Positions 8,133 to 16,855 of a DNA stretch of 64,000 nt are shown here, in pieces. Below the pieces are notes generated by a model, which saw only the letters and a program-made list of their open reading frames with translations, had not been told where the DNA came from and made no database searches. Made by a program: the position numbers and the translations under genes. Each line of letters opens with the position of its first letter. Position 1 is the first letter of the stretch. This stretch comes from JAPLJU01 sp036725345 (GTDB taxonomy: Bacteria > Desulfobacterota > Syntrophia > Syntrophales > UBA2192), in assembly GCA_036725345.1 (NCBI GenBank), contig DAIMEJ010000014.1, forward strand, positions 14,543 to 78,542, given 5' to 3'.

Positions 8133-8489
8133 AATGACCTATCTGTTCAGGACCCCTTCCAGCCGGGAAACGACTCTCGCGGGCACATCAATGGGAATTT
8201 AGTTACCAGAAAAAAGCGCTTTTGCCCAAGCATTTTTTGCCGGGAAAATGCAAGTGGATATTCATGCGATGTGAAGCAGCTGTCGACGCCGAGGCTGTCC
8301 TTCGGATTGCTTTTCCCCGCCGGTAAGAGAGGGTCCCGGGTCGCTCGAATCTTTGCGTTGATATGAGGGGTGTCCTGTGTTAGGCTTCCGCCGCACCGAC
8401 GGCTCCATCTTCCGGCAGGGTCCGGTTGAGGATGGTCCTGTATGGCCGGCAGCCGTCGATGAGCGAATGCGGGAGGGCTTGTCGGCATT
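8133..8489. other. Divergent intergenic region
   Basis: 357 bases between the start of the kinase operon (minus) and the EamA gene (plus). It must hold both promoters, but no clear -35/-10 pair or -24/-12 pair stands out. The only marked structure is a perfect 12-bp palindrome, aaaagcgctttt (8212-8223). No coding frame here shows a recognisable protein. Confidence 0.5.
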
Positions 8490-9404
8490 TTGATTAAACG
8501 GGTACCGGGAAGGTGGCGCTCCGTCGTTGCGCTCATCCTGCTGGCAATCATCTGGGGTTACAACTGGGTCGTCATGAAAAAGTCCCTGCAGTACATGGGA
8601 CCCTTCGATTTCAACGCCCTGCGCATGGCCCTCGGGGGGGTAATCCTCCTTTTTTTTATGCTCGCAAGCAGGATGTCTCTTCGTCCCCGTCAGGTACCCA
8701 TGACGATTCTGCTGGGACTTGTACAGACGGCGGCGGGGACGGGATTGATCATATGGGCGCTCGTGGAGGCCGGGGCGGGTAAAACGGTCATCCTGGTTTA
8801 CACCATGCCGTTCTGGATCCTGATCTTCGCCTGGCCGGTTCTGTCGGAAAAAATACAGGGGGCCAACTGGATTCCCGTTGTCACGGCCGTGGTCGGCCTC
8901 TTCCTGATACTGGAGCCCTGGACACTGAAGAGCACCGTCTTCAGCGAGGTCATGGCCGTCGTCGCGGGCGTCTGCTGGGGGCTCAGCGCGATCATCATCA
9001 AGCTGATGCAGAAAAGGCCGGATTTCGATCTCGTGTCCGTGACGGCGTGGCAGTTTGTCTATGGTTCCGTGCCCCTGGTCATTGTCGCCCTGCTCGTTCC
9101 CCAGCAACCCGCGCAGTGGACAGCCTATCTCATGGCAGCCGTCTTCTATAACGCCGTTCTGGTCTGCGCCCTTGCCTTTCTCCTTTGGACCTATATCGTG
9201 AAGAAGCTGCCTGCCGGGGTGGCGGGTATGGGAACCCTGGCTGTTCCCGTTATCGGCATCATGTCTTCCATGCTCGAACTCGGGGAGCGTCCCGACACCT
9301 TCGAGGCGTGGGGGATGGTGCTGATCCTGGCGGCGATCGCCATCCTGACGCTTCTGCGATTCAGGGAAAGCCGTCTGAACGGGCCCGCGGCCGGCCTGGA
9401 CTGA
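8490..9404 (+). CDS. EamA-family DMT transporter
   Basis: 304 residues with ten predicted membrane segments in two EamA repeats, the standard layout of drug/metabolite transporters in the inner membrane. The first helix has the family pattern LLAIIWGYNWVVMKKSL, and the second repeat starts near VVAGVCWGLSAIIIKLM. I take the TTG at 8490 as start because a GGGAGGG ribosome site lies about 13 bases upstream and no ATG precedes the first helix. Substrates of this family range from amino acids to nucleobases, and nothing here fixes the substrate. It is transcribed away from the kinase operon and stands alone. Confidence 0.88.
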   Translation: MIKRVPGRWRSVVALILLAIIWGYNWVVMKKSLQYMGPFDFNALRMALGGVILLFFMLASRMSLRPRQVPMTILLGLVQTAAGTGLIIWALVEAGAGKTVILVYTMPFWILIFAWPVLSEKIQGANWIPVVTAVVGLFLILEPWTLKSTVFSEVMAVVAGVCWGLSAIIIKLMQKRPDFDLVSVTAWQFVYGSVPLVIVALLVPQQPAQWTAYLMAAVFYNAVLVCALAFLLWTYIVKKLPAGVAGMGTLAVPVIGIMSSMLELGERPDTFEAWGMVLILAAIAILTLLRFRESRLNGPAAGLD

Positions 9405-9415
9405 AACCGATCCCG

Positions 9416-10144
9416 TTATTTCATCTTCCGAATCCTCACATCGATTTCCTTCTCGCTTTCAAGGAGAGACGTCAGCTTCGAGACGTCGGTGTTGCCGTAG
9501 TGATAGGGGTAGAGGATCTTCGGTTTGAAGGCCCTTGCAGCGTCGGCGACCATCTCCGGGGTCATGGTGTAGGGAAGGTTCATGGGGAGGAAAGCGGCGT
9601 CAATGTTCTTCAGCGCCTTCATCTCCGGGGTGTTCTCCGTGTCACCCGCGATGTATACCCTTCTGGAGCCGAGCTCGATGATGTATCCGTTGCCCGCGCC
9701 CTTCGGGTGATAGGGGACGCCGGGGCTCCGCATGTGGACGATATTGTAAGCCGGGACGGCCTCCACCGTGAATCCGGCAAGGGTCTTCGTCTCGCCGTTT
9801 CGCATGATGACGGCGTCCCTGATCTGGCGGGCGGCCGTTTCACTGGCGGCGACCACCGTCTTGGGGGTCCGAACGGTCTGGATGGCCTTGAGGTCGAGGT
9901 GATCGCGGTGTTCGTGGGTGATCAGGATGAGATCGGCCTTTGGGAGTTTTCTGTAGTCCGCAAACTCCGTCCAGGGATCGACGTGGATGATCTTGCCGCC
10001 CTGCCGGAACATCAATGTCCCGTGCCCGATGAAGGTGATCTCCGGGCTCGTCGGGGACGGGTCGAGGAATTCGCTCTCTAACGCCGCTGCCGGGCCGGCC
10101 GCTGTGAAGACCAGGGCCAGCACTGCGAAAAGGATTCCATGCAT
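9416..10144 (-). CDS. Secreted MBL-fold metal-dependent hydrolase
   Basis: 242 residues beginning at the ATG at 10144, which follows a GGGAGGAG ribosome site. A signal peptide (1-21, ending AAA-LE) points to export to the periplasm. The metallo-beta-lactamase fold is shown by THEHRDHLD (His77, His79, Asp81, His82), the strand RVYIAGDTENT, and YPYHYGN near the C-terminus. The opening ITFIGHGTLMF resembles the UPF0173/UlaG-like branch, whose members hydrolyse varied esters, lactones or phosphodiesters. The substrate is unknown. It converges with the EamA gene with an 11-base gap and no obvious terminator. Confidence 0.87.
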   Translation of the reverse strand: MHGILFAVLALVFTAAGPAAALESEFLDPSPTSPEITFIGHGTLMFRQGGKIIHVDPWTEFADYRKLPKADLILITHEHRDHLDLKAIQTVRTPKTVVAASETAARQIRDAVIMRNGETKTLAGFTVEAVPAYNIVHMRSPGVPYHPKGAGNGYIIELGSRRVYIAGDTENTPEMKALKNIDAAFLPMNLPYTMTPEMVADAARAFKPKILYPYHYGNTDVSKLTSLLESEKEIDVRIRKMK

Positions 10145-10389
10145 GGGTACTCCTCCCTTGTTGGATGATATGGAAATTCTACAGCATACCGGCGCTGCAC
10201 TCAAGGGCGATCGGCCTTGCTGATTCCATACTCTGCCTGACCGTCCTTTGCTCGTCAAGATGTCGTCATTGAAAAAAGGTCCGGAATGATATAGAGAGGA
10301 TCCGGGTGTGACCGGCGGTCAGTATCGATGCATGATCAATCGGAAATTTAAAATAAAATTCGCAGTATGAATGATGATTGGGGGTGTTT

Positions 10390-12084
10390 ATGCTCTTTAA
10401 TCCGAAGAAATACGCAAGTGACTATCCCTGTGAGGAATCCCGGGACATGATGCGAAAGACCATCAACTTCTTCGAGCGCAAGGGGAAGCGTCGCATCAAG
10501 GAAGATGACCAGTGGTGCGTCTGGTACAGTGATTTCATCGAGTTTCTGAAGGACAACAAGATCTTTTACAGGCTCCTCACGCCGTCAAAATACGGCGACG
10601 AAGGCTGCCGCTGGGACACCTGGCGGAACTGCGAGATGAACGAAATCCTGGCCTTCTACAGCCTGTCGTACTGGTACGCCTGGCAGGTGTCCATCCTCGG
10701 CCTGGGCCCCGTCTGGATGAGCAAAAACGAAGGGATGAAGCGAAAAACAGCCAGGCATCTCGAGTACGGGCGAATCTTCGGGTTCGGCCTCTCGGAGCGT
10801 GAGCACGGCGCAGACATTTACTCCACGGACATGGTGCTCAAATCCCAGCCCGACGGCACCTACCTGGCGGAGGGGGACAAGTACTACATCGGCAACGGCA
10901 ACGAGGCCGTCATCCTCTCCACCTTCGGCAAGATCGCCGGCACGAACGAATACGTCTTCTTCCCCGTCGACTCCCATCACGAGAAGTTCGAACTGGTGAG
11001 AAACGTCGTCGCGAGCCAGATGTACGTCTCCGAGTACAACCTGCGCGACTACCCCATCCGGGAGGAGGAGATCTTGGAGAAGGGCCGGGAGGCCTGGGAT
11101 GCGGCGCTGAACACCGTCAACGTGGGCAAGTTCAACCTGGGGTGGGCCACCATCGGCATCTGCACCCACGCCTTCTACGAGGCCATCAACCACGCCTCGC
11201 ACCGCATTCTCTACGGAAAGGCGGTCACCGAGTTCTCCCAGGTGAAACAGCTCTTCGTCGACGCCTACACGCGCCTGGTGGCCATGCGGCTCTTCGCTCT
11301 TCGCGCCATCGACTACTTCCGGTCCGCCTCGGCCGAGGACCGCCGCTACCTCCTCTTCAACCCCATGGTGAAGATGAAGGTCACCATGCAGGGAGAGGAC
11401 GTCATCAACCTGCTCTGGGACATCATCGCCGCGAAGGGCTTCGAGAAGGACACCTACTTCGAGATGGCCACGCGCCACATCCGGGCCCTGCCGAAGCTCG
11501 AAGGGACGGCCCATGTCAACATGGCGCTCATTATCAAGTTCATGGCCAACTATTTCTTCAACCCGGGCAAGTTTCCCGACATCCCGCGCCGGAACGACGC
11601 CGCCGACGACCTGTTCCTCTTCGACCAGGGGGCGACGAAAGGCCTGAGCAAAATCCAGTTCCACGACTACCGGCCGGCCTACGACAGCTTCGACCTGCCC
11701 AACCTCGCCATCTACAAGGAGCAGATCAAACTCTTCAGGACCTTCCTGGCCACGGCCACCCCCACGCCGGAGCAGCAGAAGGACATCGACTTCCTGCTCA
11801 TCCTGGGTGAGCTTTTCACCTGCGTCGTCTACGGGCAGCTCATCCTGGAGAACGCGAAGATCTACAATGTGGATGGAGACCTCCTCGACCAGATCATCGA
11901 CTTCATGGTCCGCGACTTCTCGAAATACGCCCTGCAGATCTACCACAAGCCCTCGGGCACGGAAAAGCAGATGGAACTCTGCATGAAGATGATCCGCAAG
12001 CCGGCCGTCGACGATGCCCGGTACGAGCGGGTTCTCAAAAAGCACGTGTATGCCCTGAAGGATGTCTACGAGATGAACCCGTAA
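10390..12084 (+). CDS. Acyl-CoA dehydrogenase, long variant
   Basis: 564 residues, about 180 longer than typical short-chain enzymes, with extra N- and C-terminal segments. The ATG at 10390 follows a GGGGGTG ribosome site; an upstream TTG would add four residues. FAD-binding motifs are visible (FGLSEREHGAD near 132; RILYGKAVTEFSQVKQLFVDAY near 272). In LEGTAHVN, Glu371 stands where medium-chain enzymes have their catalytic Glu, so catalysis is probably normal. The C-terminal helical extension (about 430-564) is typical of a deltaproteobacterial group of long acyl-CoA dehydrogenases with uncertain substrates. A terminator follows, and the gene appears monocistronic. Confidence 0.9.
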   Translation: MLFNPKKYASDYPCEESRDMMRKTINFFERKGKRRIKEDDQWCVWYSDFIEFLKDNKIFYRLLTPSKYGDEGCRWDTWRNCEMNEILAFYSLSYWYAWQVSILGLGPVWMSKNEGMKRKTARHLEYGRIFGFGLSEREHGADIYSTDMVLKSQPDGTYLAEGDKYYIGNGNEAVILSTFGKIAGTNEYVFFPVDSHHEKFELVRNVVASQMYVSEYNLRDYPIREEEILEKGREAWDAALNTVNVGKFNLGWATIGICTHAFYEAINHASHRILYGKAVTEFSQVKQLFVDAYTRLVAMRLFALRAIDYFRSASAEDRRYLLFNPMVKMKVTMQGEDVINLLWDIIAAKGFEKDTYFEMATRHIRALPKLEGTAHVNMALIIKFMANYFFNPGKFPDIPRRNDAADDLFLFDQGATKGLSKIQFHDYRPAYDSFDLPNLAIYKEQIKLFRTFLATATPTPEQQKDIDFLLILGELFTCVVYGQLILENAKIYNVDGDLLDQIIDFMVRDFSKYALQIYHKPSGTEKQMELCMKMIRKPAVDDARYERVLKKHVYALKDVYEMNP

Positions 12085-12112
12085 AGTTTGATGAAAGGCA
12101 AAAGATATCGGA

Positions 12113-12146
12113 GAGGCCACGGGATCCGCCCCCGCGGCCTCTTTTT
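12113..12146 (+). terminator. Rho-independent terminator
   Basis: gaggcc-a-cggg pairs with cccg-c-ggcctc, then tttttgtctt. It lies 30 bases after the long acyl-CoA dehydrogenase stop. Confidence 0.85.
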
Positions 12147-12302
12147 GTCTTAAGGCCGCGCCGGGGCATTTCTTTCTGAAAGGTCTGTTACAGGATGGAC
12201 TAAATTGCCTCCTTCGGTGATTTCCGGGCGACGGCCCGCAAACTTCCCTCTGGCCCCCGGGAATACGGGGTCCTTAATGAAAATAAGCGAAAGGCGGCAA
12301 GG

Positions 12303-12476
12303 TCAGTGTACCACGTCTGGTTTTGTGTAGTTCTGGTTGATGAAATCAAGGTGCACGACGTAGTGCTCTGTGTAGCCTTTTTCAATCTCGGTTTCGGCGC
12401 AATACACGCACTTGTCCTCGTCGTTGAGCACCCACGATACCCGTCCGCATACGACACACGTCTTTGTGTATCCCAT
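12303..12476 (-). CDS. Small zinc-ribbon-like protein
   Basis: A 57-residue protein starting at the ATG at 12476, which is preceded by a strong GAGGAGGTG ribosome site. It contains CVVC and CVYC about 17 residues apart (TCVVCGRVSW ... CVYCAETEIEKGY), a layout fit for one structural zinc. The rest is acidic and aromatic. No function is known to me. It is flanked by non-coding spacers of about 150-250 bases on both sides, so it is probably expressed on its own. Confidence 0.65.
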   Translation of the reverse strand: MGYTKTCVVCGRVSWVLNDEDKCVYCAETEIEKGYTEHYVVHLDFINQNYTKPDVVH

Positions 12477-12723
12477 GGCGACACCTCCTCGAGCCCGCTG
12501 GGGGCAAATTTGCCCGCCCGGGGGAAACCGGCAAGCAGCCAATCATTGTCTCCAGGAGTACAGCAACAGGCGACGACGGAAAGAAGGTGAGCGAACAACA
12601 TGAGACTTGTATTCGGAGATGGACCCCAAAAGCAGGCGAGCTTTCACTCTTATATTATCAGTATAAGCCCCCGGCAGTGAAAGTCAAGGGGCTTCGCGGC
12701 CAAAAAAAACATGTCGCACAGGC

Positions 12724-13092
12724 TTATTTGATCGAATGCAGCCCCACCAGGTTTCCCTCCGTGTCCCGGAAGAGGGCAAAGTAGCCGTAATCATCGGTGA
12801 TCTTCGTTTTGGGCACCGCGATCTGACCTCCTGCAGGCTCAATCCGGTAGAGGACCTCGCTTAAATTCTCTCCCGCATTCAGGTAAATCACCGTCCCCCG
12901 GTCACAGGGTTCATAACCCTCGCCGTGAATCAGCGTGCCGCTGTTGGCATGCCCCGCCATGGGGAAGAAGGCCATGGTGAACTCGCCCATCTTCTGGACG
13001 GGCAACTCGTAGCCCAGGATGTTGCCGTAGAAATTTCTTGCCCGCTCCATGTCTTTCACCGGTATTTCGAACCAGACGGCCATGCTCCTCAT
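12724..13092 (-). CDS. VOC-superfamily (glyoxalase-like) protein
   Basis: 122 residues with a complete glyoxalase/bleomycin-resistance fold. It begins VWFEIPVKDMERARNFYGNILGY and ends YGYFALFRDTEGNLVGLHS, both standard for this superfamily. Members bind a divalent metal and act as isomerases, dioxygenases or binding proteins. Metal ligands are not all certain: a Glu near residue 9 and a His at 118 fit, while the middle ligand is unclear. It is divergent from the MaoC gene across about 130 bases. The substrate is unknown. Confidence 0.85.
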   Translation of the reverse strand: MRSMAVWFEIPVKDMERARNFYGNILGYELPVQKMGEFTMAFFPMAGHANSGTLIHGEGYEPCDRGTVIYLNAGENLSEVLYRIEPAGGQIAVPKTKITDDYGYFALFRDTEGNLVGLHSIK

Positions 13093-13224
13093 GATTCCCC
13101 TCCCAAAAAATTTATTTCACTTATCGTCTGGATTTTATATCATGGGCCGCCCCGGGACAACGCCTTTTCAGCCCGGGGCGCGATGGCCGATCGGGAAGAA
13201 CTTTACTCTAGCGGGAGGAACCCA

Positions 13225-13674
13225 ATGAAAACGCTCTATTTCGACGACTTCAAGGCCGGTGATCGGTTCGAGTCCCCCGGCATCACCGTGACGGAAGGGC
13301 AGATCATCGACTTCGCCATGCAGTTCGACCCCCAGGTCTTCCACCTCGACGTGGAGGCGGCGAAGAAGACCATTTACGGGGGCCTCATCGCAAGCGGCAT
13401 CCACACCATCGCTCTCACCTTCCGCCTCTTCCTCATGACGGGCGCGCTCAACGCCGAAAACAGCCTGGGCTCCCCCGGTTTCGACGAGCTTCGCTGGCTC
13501 CTTCCCGTGAGGCCCGGCGACACGCTTCGTGCTGTCGGTGAAGTCCTGGAACTCCGACCCTCCAGGTCGCAGTCCGACCGGGGGATCGTCCGTATCCGCT
13601 ATTCCGCCCTCAACCAGAAAGGCGAGCTTGTCTTCAGCGTCAACGGGAACCAGATTGTCCGGCGAAAACCCTGA
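13225..13674 (+). CDS. MaoC-like hot-dog dehydratase
   Basis: 149 residues starting at the ATG at 13225 after a GGGAGGAA ribosome site. The segment FHLDVEAAKKTIYGGLIASGIHT is the hot-dog signature of MaoC-type (R)-specific enoyl-CoA hydratases, with WLLPVRPGDTL and the C-terminal strand GELVFSVNGNQIV completing the fold. It probably hydrates an enoyl-CoA or a related thioester in the cytosol. The gene stops four bases before the convergent zincin gene, leaving no room for a separate terminator. Confidence 0.87.
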   Translation: MKTLYFDDFKAGDRFESPGITVTEGQIIDFAMQFDPQVFHLDVEAAKKTIYGGLIASGIHTIALTFRLFLMTGALNAENSLGSPGFDELRWLLPVRPGDTLRAVGEVLELRPSRSQSDRGIVRIRYSALNQKGELVFSVNGNQIVRRKP

Positions 13675-13678
13675 ATCC

Positions 13679-14053
13679 CTATTCGTAGCCGAGTTCTATC
13701 AGCCTCTCCTCATCGATGCCTAGGAAGTGGGCCACCTCGTGAACGACGGTGATCTCGATCTGCTCTTCCAGCTCCTCGATGGTTTCGCACATCTCTTCGA
13801 GAGGCCTCTGGAAGATGAAAATGGTGTCGGGGTAGAGGGGCGGGTTAAAGGTGGACCGCTCCAGCAGGGAGGCTCCCTGGTAGATCCCGAGGAGCGGCTC
13901 ATCGGGCGGAAGACCCATCGCCTCGAGGAGGTCCGGCGAGGGGTTCTGCCGGACGGAGATGAGGATATTGTCGAGGTGCCGGCGGATCTCGCGCGGAATG
14001 CGTTTGATTGCCCGTTGAACCGCCTTGTCGAAATCCTTCCTGCCGAGTTTCAT
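13679..14053 (-). CDS. Minimal zincin metallopeptidase family protein (PF06262 type)
   Basis: 124 residues. The C-terminal HEVAHFLGIDEERL (His105, Glu106, His109, Asp114) is the zinc site of the small zincin-like family; the N-terminal part carries the family's PDTIFIFQRPLE strand. Known structures show a zinc-bound minimal protease fold, but no substrate is established. It is the last gene of the minus-strand operon that begins with QNG1, 30 bases after the alpha/beta hydrolase. Confidence 0.85.
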   Translation of the reverse strand: MKLGRKDFDKAVQRAIKRIPREIRRHLDNILISVRQNPSPDLLEAMGLPPDEPLLGIYQGASLLERSTFNPPLYPDTIFIFQRPLEEMCETIEELEEQIEITVVHEVAHFLGIDEERLIELGYE

Positions 14054-14083
14054 TGTTCCATATCCCCTGCGCGAGCGGGTGCT

Positions 14084-14860
14084 CTAACGGGCCTCCTGCA
14101 GCACACGCTCGAGAAATGCGTCGATAATCCTGTTGATCTCCCCGGGTCTGTCCAGCTGGGGCCAGTGGCCCGTGTCCGTCATCAGTCGGCGGGGCAGATC
14201 CGGCATCAGCCTGTGGAGGCTGAAGGGGGCGTTGTTGAGGAGCGTGATGACCGAAAGCTTCGGACCGGCGTAACGCCGCAGCGGCGTCACCGGGTCAAAG
14301 TGCAGGATCGCGCGAAAAATGCCGATCACCGCCTCCGGCGGCGTGGCCTGGAGGTCGGCGATGACCTTTTCCCGGACGGCCGGATTCGAGGGGCCCAGAA
14401 GATCCCGCCAGTAGTCTTCAATGGCAGGCCGGTAGTCTGCCTTCAGCGCTTCCATGAAAGGTTCAACCTCGCTCCGGGGGACCTGCCGATCGTCTCCCGC
14501 CGGGTCGACGAGAAGCAATCCCAAAACCCGCTCCGGGTCACGGTCAGCGACGGCGATGGCCACGGAAGCGCCCGCGCTGTGCCCCGCGAGAACGAACCGC
14601 CGCAGGCGAAGGCTTTCCGCCAGATCTTTTACATCGCCTGCCATCGCCTCGATTGTAAATACACCGTCTTCGGGCAGGGGTGTGCGGCCGTGGCCCCGCA
14701 GGTCCACGGCCAGGGCCCGCCTCTTACGGCGAAGATGACTGAGTTGAGCCTCCCACTGCGATGTGTTTCCGCCCAGGCCGTGGAGGAACAGGAAGGCGGG
14801 CTCGCCGGTGCCGCCGTCGTCGACGAACAAGGGTATCCTGGAAGGTCGCTTCGGCATCAT
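14084..14860 (-). CDS. Alpha/beta hydrolase
   Basis: 258 residues from the ATG at 14860. The start overlaps the stop of the upstream methyltransferase gene as ATGA, a sign of coupled translation. FLFLHGLGGNTSQWEAQ gives the oxyanion strand, GHSAGAS the nucleophile elbow, and TGHWPQLDRPGEIN the catalytic His. The acid is probably Asp in the strand after the cap domain. It is similar to broad esterase/peroxidase-type hydrolases and has no signal peptide. Its link to the tRNA-modification genes of the operon is only positional. Confidence 0.85.
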   Translation of the reverse strand: MMPKRPSRIPLFVDDGGTGEPAFLFLHGLGGNTSQWEAQLSHLRRKRRALAVDLRGHGRTPLPEDGVFTIEAMAGDVKDLAESLRLRRFVLAGHSAGASVAIAVADRDPERVLGLLLVDPAGDDRQVPRSEVEPFMEALKADYRPAIEDYWRDLLGPSNPAVREKVIADLQATPPEAVIGIFRAILHFDPVTPLRRYAGPKLSVITLLNNAPFSLHRLMPDLPRRLMTDTGHWPQLDRPGEINRIIDAFLERVLQEAR

Positions 14861-15810
14861 GACCTCGAAACCCCGGCCGGGTGTTTGCCCTCCACCACTT
14901 CCGGGAAGGCCTTCAGAGCCACTCGAACGGCGGCAACGGAGAGGCTGTTGCCCGCAAGCTGCCATTTTTTCCTGAGAGACATGCCCTCGGGGAAGCGAAA
15001 CCCTTCCGGGAAACCCAGAAGACGGAGGATCTCCTCCGGTAAAAAACGCCTGACGCCTCGCCTCGTCCTGAGGTAGGAGCCCGAGTACATGACGGATCGC
15101 CCGTAACCCGAGGTGAAGCAGGTGGTGTAAACTCCCGGGTCCGAAGCGTCCAGGATGCGAAGGCCGGGACCGAACCTTTCGAGCACCTCATCGGGCATCT
15201 TCAGATCTGCCGGCACCTTCCCTTTATACACCGTGTCGACGTAGCGGGAAAGCGGCATCATTTTCGCGGCGACGGCATGACGGAAAGGCTCGAGTCGCTT
15301 TCGGGAAGCCGCGAGATAGTAACGGGGGCGGCGCATGGGGATGCCGAGATCCGTCGGGCAGAGGAAGGTCTCCTGAAAACGGTATCCCCTTCCCGCAAGC
15401 ACCTCCATGAGACGCCTTCGCGCATCCGATTCCCCGAAACCGGCTACGTTCTCCAGGGCGAGATGAGGGGGGAGTGTCTCTTCCGGCATTTCCGCCAGGA
15501 TCTCCACGAGGCGGATGAAACTCATCGCCCTCGGGTCATGAAGGTCCCTGCGATCGCCGCGAACGGTATAGGGCTGGCAAGGGGGCGACATCCACCAGAG
15601 GCCCGCCCTGAAGGACTCGAGCTCGCGGGAGGTGATGTTCTCGAGGTTGGCCTGTCTCGCATCGTTTCCCGGGAAGTTGAGCCGGTAGACGGAAAGTGCC
15701 GGCTGGCTCTGGTCGAGGGCACCCGCCACCGGGAGGTTCATTCCCGCGGCGGCAGCCGCGAAACCGCCAATCCCGCAATAGAGCTCCAGTGCCCGCATGT
15801 CCATGTCCAC
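14857..15810 (-). CDS. DNMT2-type (tRNA C38) cytosine-5 methyltransferase
   Basis: 317 residues with the C5-methyltransferase order: SAM motif LELYCGIGGF (8-17), catalytic SPPCQPYT (Cys78), ENVAGF (120-125), RPRYYLAA (161-168) and GNSLSVAAV (287-295). Several features mark the DNMT2/TRDMT1 family rather than restriction-type DNA enzymes: CFT followed by GYG (231-237), the text PTDLGIPMRR (152-161), no large target-recognition domain, and LGFPEGFRFPE before motif X. Human DNMT2 methylates C38 of tRNA-Asp; a bacterial homologue from Geobacter is known to act on tRNA. No restriction endonuclease gene is adjacent. An EamA transporter and QNG1 precede it on the same strand. Confidence 0.85.
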   Translation of the reverse strand: MDMDMRALELYCGIGGFAAAAAGMNLPVAGALDQSQPALSVYRLNFPGNDARQANLENITSRELESFRAGLWWMSPPCQPYTVRGDRRDLHDPRAMSFIRLVEILAEMPEETLPPHLALENVAGFGESDARRRLMEVLAGRGYRFQETFLCPTDLGIPMRRPRYYLAASRKRLEPFRHAVAAKMMPLSRYVDTVYKGKVPADLKMPDEVLERFGPGLRILDASDPGVYTTCFTSGYGRSVMYSGSYLRTRRGVRRFLPEEILRLLGFPEGFRFPEGMSLRKKWQLAGNSLSVAAVRVALKAFPEVVEGKHPAGVSRS

Positions 15811-15903
15811 TTTTCGATGAGGGGAGTCGGCGCTTCACGAAGCCCGTCCCCACCGCGATAATTTACTCTGGATGAATCCCTGATCGCAAGTCAAGAGCGG
15901 TAT

Positions 15904-16824
15904 TCATGGTTTCCTCCCGTCTTTCTGCGCGGGTGCCTGCCTCCCGATCTGGAGCGATACGACGGCGGCGATGACGACCAGGGCACCGCCGATCTGAAGG
16001 GGCTCCAGGGACTCTCTCAGGAAAAGGTAGCAGATCAGCCCGGCCGTGATCGGCTCCAGGGTGGCCGTTATGCTCGCCCGGGTCGGGCCGATGAGGCGGA
16101 TGCCCGCGGTGTAGAACCAGAAGGCGAAGACCGTCCCGAAGATGCTGATGAAAAAAACCCACCACCACTCCCAGACGCCGGCCGGCTGCGAAAACGCCTC
16201 GAGGGGCGGGTGGAACAAATTCCAGATGACGGCGGCACCGAGAAAGGAAAAAAAGACGACCGCCCACGGGGTGTACTTCCGCATGGCGTAGCTGCTGCTC
16301 ACGGAGTACCAGGCGAAGCACACGGCCGAGGCAAGGCCCCCGGCGATGCCCTCCCGGTTCATGTGAAGGAGATCCAGCTTGTAGGCGCCGACGAGGAGAT
16401 AACAGCCGACCATGGCTCCCGACAGGGCCGCCGCGATCAGGGGCGTCAGGTGCTCCCGCGCGAAGATCAGCGCGAAGAGCGCGACGAACACGGGCGCCTG
16501 GTACTGGAGCAGGATCGCCGCAGCGACCTGGATTTTGCTGATCGCAAAGTAATAGGTGAACTGTGTCGCGGCAATGGAAACACCGAGGAGCGCGATCTTC
16601 CAGATGTCCTCCGGAGCGACCCGGAGCGATGCGGGGTGCCGGCTCCCTAGCCAGAGGGCGAGGACGGCGCTTCCGATGGTGGTCCTGAGCTGGACCAGTT
16701 GCGCCGGGGACATGCCGCTCAGGAAAAGATACTTCGCCGCGGAACCGGCTGCGCCCCAGAGCACCGCCGCCAGGATGACGTAGATGAAACCCCGGTAGGC
16801 CTTTCCTTCCCCTGGTGATCCCAT
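15904..16824 (-). CDS. EamA-family DMT transporter
   Basis: 306 residues, ten membrane segments in two EamA repeats (first repeat opens GFIYVILAAVLWGAAGSAAKYLF, second near GLASAVCFAWYSVSSSYAMR), and a basic C-terminal tail. It lies between QNG1 (31 bases upstream) and the DNMT2-like gene (93 bases downstream), all on one strand. The setting suggests, but does not show, that it moves a nucleoside or base such as queuosine or queuine. Known queuosine-precursor transporters belong to other families (YhhQ, ECF), so this would be a new role for EamA. Confidence 0.85.
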   Translation of the reverse strand: MGSPGEGKAYRGFIYVILAAVLWGAAGSAAKYLFLSGMSPAQLVQLRTTIGSAVLALWLGSRHPASLRVAPEDIWKIALLGVSIAATQFTYYFAISKIQVAAAILLQYQAPVFVALFALIFAREHLTPLIAAALSGAMVGCYLLVGAYKLDLLHMNREGIAGGLASAVCFAWYSVSSSYAMRKYTPWAVVFFSFLGAAVIWNLFHPPLEAFSQPAGVWEWWWVFFISIFGTVFAFWFYTAGIRLIGPTRASITATLEPITAGLICYLFLRESLEPLQIGGALVVIAAVVSLQIGRQAPAQKDGRKP

Positions 16825-16855
16825 GGATGTCGAGGTTGCCCTGCCTCTCGTTTTG

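Noticed and set aside
8262..9107. A 281-codon minus-strand frame opposite the EamA gene
   Set aside because: Highly charged shadow text with no domain; the plus strand has ten membrane segments.
10585..12120. A 511-codon minus-strand frame opposite the long acyl-CoA dehydrogenase
   Set aside because: Same shadow composition, no motif, and it runs through the terminator of the real gene.
14857..15810. Restriction-modification system
   Set aside because: The methyltransferase has DNMT2 features, and neither flank encodes an endonuclease or specificity subunit.
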